A DNA stretch of 64,000 nt from DAOMFB01 sp963721385 (GTDB lineage: Bacteria > Acidobacteriota > Thermoanaerobaculia > UBA5066): the NCBI GenBank assembly GCA_963721385.1, contig CAVRJB010000006.1, positions 1 to 64,000 on the forward strand, written 5' to 3'. Position 1 is the stretch's first letter. Each line of letters starts with the position of its first letter. The translations under genes and the position numbers were made by a program. This document shows, in pieces, positions 54,563 to 63,175 of this stretch. The notes under the pieces are model-generated. The model searched no databases, was not told the origin of the DNA, and worked only from the letters and a program-made list of their open reading frames with translations.

Positions 54563-57300
54563 CGATCGCGACGGGCACACGGCTCGGGTCCTACGAGATC
54601 CTTTCGCCCCTCGGCGCGGGCGGAATGGGGGAGGTCTACCGGGCGAAGGACTCGAAGCTCGGGCGCGACGTGGCGCTGAAGGTCCTGCCGGAAGAATTCT
54701 TCGAAGACAGGGACCGCGTAGCACGTTTCGAGCGGGAAGCGCGTTCCCTCGCCGCGCTGAACCATCCGGGCATCGCCGCGATCTACGCGTTCGAGGAGAC
54801 CGCCGGGCGGCATCTTCTCGTGATGGAGCTGGTGGAAGGGGACGGGCTGGACGCCCGGATCCTCGAAGGCGCGATTCCGGTCGCCGAAGCGCTCTCGATC
54901 GCACGGCAGATCGCCGAGGCGCTGGAGGCGGCGCACGACAAGGGGATCGTCCACAGGGACCTGAAGCCCGCCAACGTGAAGGTCTCTCCCGACGGACGGG
55001 TGAAGCTCCTGGACTTTGGCCTCGCGAAGGCATGGGAAGGGGATCCGGGAAGGGACAGCGCCTCGGGACTGACGCAGTCGCCGACGCTGACGGCGCGGGC
55101 GACCGCGGCGGGGATGATCCTCGGGACCGCGGCGTACATGTCGCCCGAGCAGGCGCGCGGCAAGCCTGTCGACAAGCGGGCCGACATCTGGGCCTTCGGC
55201 GTCGTCCTCTGGGAGATGCTGACCGGAAAACGCCTCTTCGACGGGGAGACGGTCTCGGACGTCCTCGCGGCCGTCCTCCGCGCCGAGCCCGACTGGGCGG
55301 CCCTGCCGGAGCAGACGCCGGCCGGCGTGAGGAGGGTTCTTCGAAAGTGTCTGCAGCGCGACGCGAAGCTGCGGCTTCGCGACATCGGCGATGCGCGACT
55401 GGACCTCGAGGAACTGAGCACGGCGGGTGCATCGAGCGCCTCCGGCCGATCACCCTTCGAAGAAGAGACCGCGGTGCCAGATCTCACTGTAGGTCGCACC
55501 GCTTCGGCGGCGTCTGCGCGAGGGAGCAGGAAGTCTCTTTATCTCTCCTGGGCGATTGCAGCCGCGTTCGCGGCCGCGCTCGCCGCCACCTGGGCGCCGG
55601 GTGTCCGGAAGGCCGGCGCGCCGGCGGCGGAGGTCTTCAGGCTCGACATACCGGTTCCGGAGAGGTCGTTGCTGACGCTTTCGCTGGCGCTGTCGCCGGA
55701 CGGGAAGAGCCTCGTCTTTGCGGCGCTCGGGGCGGACGGGACGATACTCCTCTGGCTCCGTCCACTCTCGGCCGCGGAGGCCCGCCCCGTCCGGGGAACG
55801 GAGGACGCCCGCTTCCCGTTCTGGTCGCCCGACTCGAGGGCGATCGGCTTCTTCGCCTTCGGAAAGCTGAAGGCTCTCGACGTCGGAACCGGGACGGTCA
55901 CGACGCTTTGCGACGCGCCGGACGGCAGGGGTGGCTCGTGGGGCGCCGGCGACGTCATCCTCTTCGCGCCGACGACGGTGGCTCCGCTGTCCCGCGTCTC
56001 CGCGCGGGGCGGCACGCCGTCGACCGAAACGGCCCTGGACAAGACCCTGAAGCAAGGGAGCCACCGCTGGCCGTACTTCCTGCCGGACGGAAAGCGGTAT
56101 CTCTTCCTCGGGCTCTCTCCCGTCGACGACGGGCGGGGGATCTACCTTGCCGAGCTCGGCCGGGCCGGCTCGCGCCGCCTCACCCTGATCTCGGGTCGAG
56201 CGGAATGGGTGGAGCCCGGGGGGCTGCTCTGCGTCCGGGACGGGCGGCTCGTCTTCCAGAGGATCGACCTCGGGGCGGGCCGGCCCGCGGGCGACGCGGT
56301 GGTCCTCGCGGACGGCCTCGAGTACGTCCGCGACGTCGGGCCGACCGGCGCCTCGCCGTTTTCCGCGTCTCGAACGGGGATCATCGCGTGGCGCGAATAC
56401 AACGAGACCGAGGGGCGGCTTCTCTGGCGGGACCGGGCCGGCAAGGTACTCGAGAGCCCGATCCCGCCCGGCTCCTACTCCGAGCCCTACTTTTCACCCG
56501 ACGGAAGGAGCGTGACCGCCGGAGCGAGCTTTTCCGGGATTTCGGTTTCGAGCGTCTGGACGATCGACCTTGCGCGCGGTGCGACGTCGCGCCTGACGTT
56601 CGAGGAATCGAGAGACCTCTCGCCCTGCTGGTCTCCGGACGGCTCGTGGATCGCCTATTCCTCGCAGCGGGACGGGAAGTCGGACATCTACAGGAAGGCT
56701 GCGAACGGCGTCGGAGCGGAGGAGCTCCTCTGGAAGGCCCCCGAGGACAAGTACCCCGACGACTGGACCGCTGACGGCAAGGCGCTCGTCGTCGAGAAGG
56801 AGTCGCCGTCGGGAAAGAGCGAACTCTGGCTGCTGCCGGTGACCGGAGACCGGACGCCGGCTCCGCTTCTCTCGGCGGCCGGGAACACGGTCCACGCGGC
56901 GGTCTCCCCCGGCGGCAGGTACGTGGCCTACGTCTCGGATGAGACCGGGCGCGCCGAGGTCTACGTCCAGACGATGCCGCCCGGCGGCGGGAAATGGCAG
57001 GTCTCCACGTCCGGCGGCGACCAGCCGACGTGGCGCAAGGACGGGAAAGAGCTCTACTTTCTTGCGTCGGACGGGCGGTTGATGGCGACGCCCGTTGCGG
57101 CCGGTTCGGCATTCTCGTCCGGCTCGCCCGTCGCGCTCTTCGACGCCATGGCCGGCGAGCCGTCGATCAAGGGCGCCCGGAACTTCTACGTTCCGTGGCG
57201 CGACGGGTCGAAATTCCTCATGCAAACCTATCCGCGATTCGGAAAGGCCAACGTCATCCACGTCATCGTCAATTGGACGGCCGGGGCGGAACGGAAGTAG
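54559..57300 (+). CDS. K12: Ser/Thr kinase with TolB/WD40-like sensor
   Basis: Intact, 913 residues, GTG start in a GTGA overlap. Kinase: GAGGMGEVYRAKD, ALKVLPEEFFEDRDRV, HRDLKPANVKV, DFGLAKAWEGDPG, LTQSPTLTARATAAGMILG (Thr-rich activation loop), MSPEQARGKPVDKRADIWAFG. The juxtamembrane stretch (SGRSPFEEETAVPDLTVG) is shared with K13. Membrane helix about 329-348. Sensor: FWSPDSRAIGFFAFGKLKAL, DETGRAEVYVQTMPPGGG and an end in VIVNWTAGAERK. It is tail to tail with the BNR protein gene and overlaps its 3' end by 32 bp. Confidence 0.92.
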   Translation: MTIATGTRLGSYEILSPLGAGGMGEVYRAKDSKLGRDVALKVLPEEFFEDRDRVARFEREARSLAALNHPGIAAIYAFEETAGRHLLVMELVEGDGLDARILEGAIPVAEALSIARQIAEALEAAHDKGIVHRDLKPANVKVSPDGRVKLLDFGLAKAWEGDPGRDSASGLTQSPTLTARATAAGMILGTAAYMSPEQARGKPVDKRADIWAFGVVLWEMLTGKRLFDGETVSDVLAAVLRAEPDWAALPEQTPAGVRRVLRKCLQRDAKLRLRDIGDARLDLEELSTAGASSASGRSPFEEETAVPDLTVGRTASAASARGSRKSLYLSWAIAAAFAAALAATWAPGVRKAGAPAAEVFRLDIPVPERSLLTLSLALSPDGKSLVFAALGADGTILLWLRPLSAAEARPVRGTEDARFPFWSPDSRAIGFFAFGKLKALDVGTGTVTTLCDAPDGRGGSWGAGDVILFAPTTVAPLSRVSARGGTPSTETALDKTLKQGSHRWPYFLPDGKRYLFLGLSPVDDGRGIYLAELGRAGSRRLTLISGRAEWVEPGGLLCVRDGRLVFQRIDLGAGRPAGDAVVLADGLEYVRDVGPTGASPFSASRTGIIAWREYNETEGRLLWRDRAGKVLESPIPPGSYSEPYFSPDGRSVTAGASFSGISVSSVWTIDLARGATSRLTFEESRDLSPCWSPDGSWIAYSSQRDGKSDIYRKAANGVGAEELLWKAPEDKYPDDWTADGKALVVEKESPSGKSELWLLPVTGDRTPAPLLSAAGNTVHAAVSPGGRYVAYVSDETGRAEVYVQTMPPGGGKWQVSTSGGDQPTWRKDGKELYFLASDGRLMATPVAAGSAFSSGSPVALFDAMAGEPSIKGARNFYVPWRDGSKFLMQTYPRFGKANVIHVIVNWTAGAERK
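55441..55497 (+). repeat. Juxtamembrane DNA repeat, copy in K12 (second copy 61244-61300)
   Basis: A 57-bp segment before the membrane helix of K12 matches K13 at roughly four of five bases, including TTCGAAGAA and GACCGCGG blocks. A weaker copy lies in K10 (about 47950-47995). It marks these three genes as recent duplicates. Confidence 0.6.
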
Positions 57301-60236
57301 CGGCGTCCAGCGCCTTCTCGAGGTCGGCGGCCGCGGCGACCGCCTGCGGCGTCGGCGCGGCGTCGCTCGACTCGACGACGCCATAGAGGGTCGTCAGGTC
57401 CCGGTCCAGGTTCTCCAGCCGCTCGACGAGTGCCGTCCTCTCCTTCGCCGTCTTCGGAAGCGCGCGCGCCTTCGTCATCGCCTCGCCGGTCCGGGCGAGC
57501 AGCGCCGTGATCCGGCGCGCGAGGGCCAGTTGCGCCTCAAGCCCCTCGCCGGACGTTTCGATTCGCGGGTCCATCCGGAGCTTCAAGGGCTGCTCGACGG
57601 CGGTCCCGTCCACGGTCAGCCGCACCAGGTAGAGGCCCGGGACGGCCAGTGGACCCTGCGGGCCGCGGGGCGTGTCACCTGGGATCGCGCTGATCGGATG
57701 CTCGCGCTCTCCGGCCTGCGGATCGGGGTAGCGGAAATCCCAGACGAAACGGTGGAGCCCGGGCTCGGCAGAGAGGATCCTCGGACGACGGACCCAGGAC
57801 GAGGCGATCCTCAGGTCCGCTTCGTCCGGACGGGGCATATCGGCGCTCGAATAGCGGCGGACGACTTCCCGGTGTGGGCTGAGAATCTCGAGCGTGACCG
57901 GTCCCTGCGGCTTCGCGCCCAGCCAGTAGGTCAGGATCGCGCCGTCGGGCGGGTTCTCGCCCGCCGGCTCTTCGGGGGGGAGCGGCGTATCGGTGTTCCG
58001 GCTTCTTCGGACCCGCGTCGCCGTCTGCGGCGCGAAGAGATGGAAGTGCGCCGCCGTGACGCCGGGCGTCAGCTGGCGGAGGGGCGTGACGTCGTCGAGA
58101 ATCCAGAACGAGCGGCCGTGGGTCCCGACGACGAGGTCGTCCCCGTGGACGACAAGGTCCCGGACGGACGTCGTCGGAAGATTGATCTGGAGGGGCATCC
58201 AGGAGTCGCCGTCGTCGAATGAGACGCTGACTCCGCGCTCGGTGGCGGCGTAGAGAAGGCCCTTCCGGACCGGATCGGAGCGAACCGCGTTCACGGGCGC
58301 GTTCGGCGAAAGGCCGCTCGCGATCTCGGTCCAGCTCTTCCCGAAGTCGCGGGTCCGGTAGACGTGGGGGCGGAGGTCGTCGAGGCGGAAGCGGTTTACG
58401 GCGGCATACGCGGTCCACGACTCGAACGGCGACGCTTCCAGCATCGACACCTTGCTCCAGGGCGTCAGCGCGGGCGGCGTCACGTTCGCCCAGCTTTTCC
58501 CACCGTCCCGCGTGACGTGGATGAGGCCGTCGTCGGTCCCCGCCCAGATCAGGCTGCCGTCGCGCGGCGACGGCGCGACGGTGTAGATGACTCCGCGGCG
58601 CTTCTCCTTGAGCGACGCCTCGACTGTCGGCTTCCGGTAGACGCCGACGCTCGGCGGGACCTCGGGGGCCTCCCGGGAAAGGTCAGGGCTGATGACCTCC
58701 CAGTGGCGTCCGCCGTCGGCCGTCCGGAAGAGGAGCTGCCCGGCGTAGTAGAGGACACGGGGGTCGGCCGGCGAGAAGACGACCGGGGCGGTCCGAAGGA
58801 AGCGGTACTTTTCGGTCCGGACCGGCTCGGGAGAGACGTCCTGCGCGTCCTTCGTCGCGTGGGAGAAGCGCGTCAGCTTCCCGCCGTAAACGACGTCGGG
58901 GTCGAGCGGGTCGGGGGCGACGTAGCCCCACTCCTCGGCCGCGACGGGATGCCAGTCGCGAAACGTGATCGAGCCGTCGTCGCCGCGGCTCGCGATGCCG
59001 ACGGAGCCGCTCTCCTGCTGGCCGCCGTAGACCCAGTAGGGGAAGCGGTTGTCGGTCGAGACGTGGTAGAGCTGCGCGGTCGGCTGGTTGTACCAGCTGC
59101 TCCAGGTCTCGCCGCCGTTGACCGTGATCGTCGCACCCTGATCCGCCGCGAGGAGCATCACCTGCGGATCGGCGGGGTCGATCCAGATCGTGTGGTAGTC
59201 GTCCCCTCCCGGCGCCCCCTTGACGGCGGTGAAGGTCTTCCCGCCGTCGCTCGAACGGTAGAGTGGACGTGTTCGCGACCCAGACGACGTCGGCGTTTCG
59301 CGGGTCGACCTTCACCTCGGCGAAGTCGGACGCCCGCCCGTTGACCCGCTCCTCGGCGTTGACGCGGCGCCAGCTCTCGCCGGCGTCGTCGGACCGGTAG
59401 AGCCCGTTGTGCTCCTCGTCCGCCTCGACGACGGCGTAGAGCCGCTTCGGCTCCCCCGGCGCGACCGTCATGCCGATCCGGCCGAGCCCCTGCTCGAACG
59501 TCGGGAGGCCCTTCCCGATCTTCCGCCAGCTCCTGCCGCCATCGGCCGACCTGTGAAGGCCGCTCCCGGGCCCGGTGAAGACGCCGTTTTCCCACGGCCC
59601 CTGACGGGACTCCCAGAGCGCAGCGTAGACGACGTCGGGGTTCGACGGGTCGCGAGCGAGTGCGATGGCGCCGGTGTTCTCGTCGCGGAACAGGACCTTC
59701 TTGAAGGTCTCCCCGCCGTCGGTCGAGCGGAAGACGCCCCGCTCCTCGTTGGCGCCGTACGGGTGCCCGAGCACCGCGACGAGGAGCGTTTTCGCGTCCC
59801 GAGGATCGACGGAGATCGCGGGGATCTGCTGGCCTTCGCGGAGGCCGAGGTGTGTCCACGTCCGTCCGGCGTCCCTCGAGCGGTAGATGCCGTCGCCGAC
59901 CGAGAGGTCCGGGCGCTGCAGCCCCTCGCCGCTTCCGACGTAGAGGACGTTCGGGTCGGACGGGGCGACGGCGATCGACCCGACCGACTGCGTCGGCTGG
60001 CCGTCGAAGATCGGGACCCAGGTCTGGCCATAGTCGGTCGTCCGGAAGACGCCGCCGTTGCAGACCCCGATGTAGAAGAGGCCCCGCTGGCCGGGGACGC
60101 CCGTGGCCGCCACGGTCCGGCCCCCGCGGAAGGGGCCGATCATCCTCCACCGCATCTCGCGGAAGAGGTCCGGTGCGAAAGGTGCCTCCACTCCGAGCAG
60201 GGGAAGCGCCCCGAGGAGAAGCAGGGGCCAGGGCAC
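57269..60236 (-). CDS. VPS10/sortilin-like BNR-repeat exported protein (one frameshift)
   Basis: 988 residues after correction. A GTG start and signal peptide (LLLLGALPLLGVEA) lead into a long beta-propeller region with about ten BNR/Asp-box repeats: FRTTDYGQTWVPI, YRSRDAGRTWTHL, FRSTDGGETFKKV, HRSADGGRSWRKI, YRSDDAGESWRRV, HVTRDGGKSWANV, YRTRDFGKSWTEI and others. A C-terminal beta domain with DFRYPDPQAG and LYLVRLTVDG follows, then helices. Such proteins are called VPS10-like or WD40/YVTN-like glycosyl hydrolases; no catalytic residues can be named. One extra base at about 59264 splits the frame; removal joins VWVANTS to YRSSDGGKTF. It diverges from K13. Confidence 0.9.
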
Positions 60237-60323
60237 GGCGCAGCTGACGCAACTTCGACCTCCTGCCGTCGGTTTCCGGACGATGACGGGCGACGCGATG
60301 ATGCCCCGAGCCAGCCCGTTTCG

Positions 60324-60329
60324 TATACA
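60324..60329 (+). promoter_or_regulatory. Probable -10 element (TATACA) for K13
   Basis: TATACA lies 14 bp before the K13 ATG, with no ribosome-binding site in between. This implies a very short leader (under 10 bases), as for K5. Confidence 0.35.
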
Positions 60330-60343
60330 TTCAGCGCATCACC

Positions 60344-63175
60344 ATGACGATCGCCGCCGGTACCCGCCTCGGTCCGTTCGAGATCCTCTCGCCCCTCGGG
60401 GCGGGGGGGATGGGGGAGGTCTACCGGGCGAAGGACACGCGCCTCGCGAGGGACGTCGCGATCAAGGTCCTGCCGGAGGAGTTCTTCGAAGACGAAGAGC
60501 GACGGCTTCGCTTCGAGCGGGAGGCGACGCACGCTGCGCGAGCCTCAACCATCCGGGGATCGCCGCGATTCACTCCTTCGAGGAAATCCCCGGGTCTTCG
60601 TCCTCTTCGTCCCGCCACCTCCTCGTCATGGAGCTCGTCGAAGGCGAGGGTCTGGACCAGAAGATCTCCGCCGGTGCACTTCCGCTCGAAGAATCTCTGT
60701 CTCTCGCGAAGCAGATCGCCGAGGCGCTGGAGGCGGCGCACGAAAAGGGGATCGTCCATCGCGACCTCAAGCCCGCAAACGTCAAAGTCACGCACGACGG
60801 CCGCGTGAAGCTCCTCGACTTCGGCCTCGCAAAGATCTTCGAGGGCGACGGCGGGCCCGGCTCGGCGCCGTCTGCTGACGCACTCGCCGACGCTGACGGC
60901 GCGGGCGACGGCGGCGGGCGTGATTCTCGGCACGGCGGCGTACATGTCACCCGAACAGGCACGCGGAAAGCCGCTCGACAAGCGGACGGACGTCTGGGCG
61001 TTCGGGTGCGTGCTTTTCGAGATGCTGACGGGAAAGAGGGCCTTCGAAGGCGAGACGGTCAGCGACACGCTCGCGGCTGTCCTGATGAAGGAGCCGGACT
61101 GGGCGCGCGCTGTCGGCGCAGACGCCTTCGAAGGTCAGAGACTTGCTGCGACGGTGTCTCCAGCGCGACGCCAAGCAGCGCCTTCACGACATCGGGGACG
61201 CGCGCATCGACCTCGAAGAGGAGACAGCCGCGCCCGCGAGCGCATTCGGCCGATCAACCTTCGAAGAAAAGACCGCGGCGCCAAACCCCACTGTAGCAAG
61301 CGCGGAACGAGCGAGTCGTGAGAGAGGGAGCAAGAAAGTCCCTCTATTTCTCCTGGGCGATAGCGGCCGCGTGCGCGGCCGCGGCGGGGGCGCTCGCGCT
61401 GCGCGCTCGCGCCCCGCAGCGTGAGTCCGTGATCCAGGGCCAGATCCTGCTCTCATCCGAAGACCTGATGGACGGCGGCGGCGCCGCCGTCGTCGTCTCG
61501 CCCGACGGGAGCCAGTTCGCGTACATGACCCGTGGCTCCCGCGGCCGCCTCTACCTGAGGAGGCTGGATCGTCTCGTCCCGGTCGAGGTGCCCGAGTCGG
61601 ACGGCGCCCTGAGCCCCTTCTTCTCGCCGGACGGGAAGTGGATCGGCTTCTTTGCGCGCGGCAAGCTCCGCAAGGCGCCCGTCTCGGGAGGGGCCCCGGC
61701 CACGATCTGCGACGCGCCGCTCCCGCGCGGCGCCGCCTGGGTCTCGGATGACGCGATCGTGTTCGCGCCGCAGACGACGGGCGGACTCTCCCTGGTTTCG
61801 GCGTACGGCGGCGAGCCCCGGTCCCTGACGAAAGCGGACGTCGCAGCGAGCGAGCGCTCGCACCGGTGGCCCGCAGCCCTGCCCGGCGGCAAAGCGGTCC
61901 TCTTCTCGACGCAGCTCTCCGGCAGCGACTACGACGAGGGAATCGTCGAGGCCGTCGAGCTCGCGACGGGGAAGAGGACCCTGGTCCACAAGGGAGGTGC
62001 GTTCCCGCGCTGGGCTCCGTCCGGCCACGTCCTCTTCGCGCGGAAGGGGACGATCTACGCGGTGCCCTTCGACGCGCTCCGGCTCGTCCCGGCGGGGCGG
62101 CCCGTGCCGGTCCTCGAAAAGGTCATGTCGTCCACGGGAGGAGAGGCTCCGTCCGACGGCAGCGCGCAGGTCGACGTGTCGGCGTCGGGGGCCTGCGCGT
62201 ACCGGACGGGCGAGAACGAGACGGTCTACAAGCTGGCCCTCGTCGACCGGAAAGGGACGATTCTCAAGAAAACGGGCGCGCCGCGCGGCTACTCCTGGAC
62301 GCGTTTCGCGCCCGACGGGAATCGCGCCGCCGTCGTGATCGGCGCCGGGGCCCAGAGCGACGTGTGGGTCTATGACGTCGCCCGTGATGCCTTCTCGAAG
62401 CTCACGTTCGAAGGCGACAACCAGTCGGGCGTGTGGGGTCCCGACGGCCGCGACATCGCGTTCACGTCCGACCGGGCGCTCGGACTCGTGACGAGCCCCG
62501 GCGGCGCTCCCGCGACAATTCGCGGCGTCTACCTGAAGCGCGCCGACGGGTCGGGGCCGCCGCGTCTCGTCTTCAAGATGGCGGGGACCATCGGCGTGAC
62601 GGGCTTCTCGCCGGACGGGCGGACGCTCGCCTTCCAGGTGACGAAGGCCGGGACCCAGCTCGATCTGGGCGTGATGCGGCTCCGGGACGGCGAGCCCGAC
62701 GGAGAGCCCTCGATCGTGGTGGCCGGCCCCGCGAACGAGGGGGGCGGCGTCTTCTCGCCGGATGGCCGCTGGCTCGCCTACGACTCCACCGACGGGGGCC
62801 TCGGGTCCGTTTTCGTCCGGAGCGCCGCGGGCGGGGACGCGAAGTGGCAGGTCTCGGAGCAGATGGGGTCGAACCCGCGTTGGTCCCGGGACGGAACCCT
62901 GCACTTCCTGCGCCAGGACGGGTCGATCGTGGCGACCCGCGTGACCGCGGAGGGAGGCGCGCCCGTCTTCGGGAGAGAGGAAGTGCTCTTCCGGCTCGAG
63001 GCGTACGACATCGGGAGCCGGGTCGCGAATGGATGGGACGTTTCACCGGACGGCCAGCGGTTCCTCGTTCTCGTGCGCGAGGGGGCCGCGACCAGCCTGG
63101 AGGCCAACCACGTGACGTTCGTCTCGAATTTCGCGGAGGAGCTCAAGCGCCTCGCTGCCGGCGGGCGGGAAGTGA
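60344..63175 (+). CDS. K13: Ser/Thr kinase with class-A sensor (five frameshifts, probably six)
   Basis: About 941 residues after correction. Extra single bases are seen near 60527, 60537, 60874, 61106 and 61334. A sixth between about 63150 and 63171 is inferred, because only then does the gene stop at the TGA (63173-63175) that overlaps the K14 start as in other pairs. Kinase: GAGGMGEVYRAKD, AIKVLPEEFFEDEERR, Ser run (IPGSSSSSSRHLL), HRDLKPANVKV, DFGLAKIFEGDGG, MSPEQARGKPLDKRTDVWAFG. Membrane helix about 333-353 (WAIAAACAAAAGALALRA). Sensor: FFSPDGKWIGFFARGKLRKA and FTSDRALGL. Close relative of K10 and K12. Confidence 0.82.
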
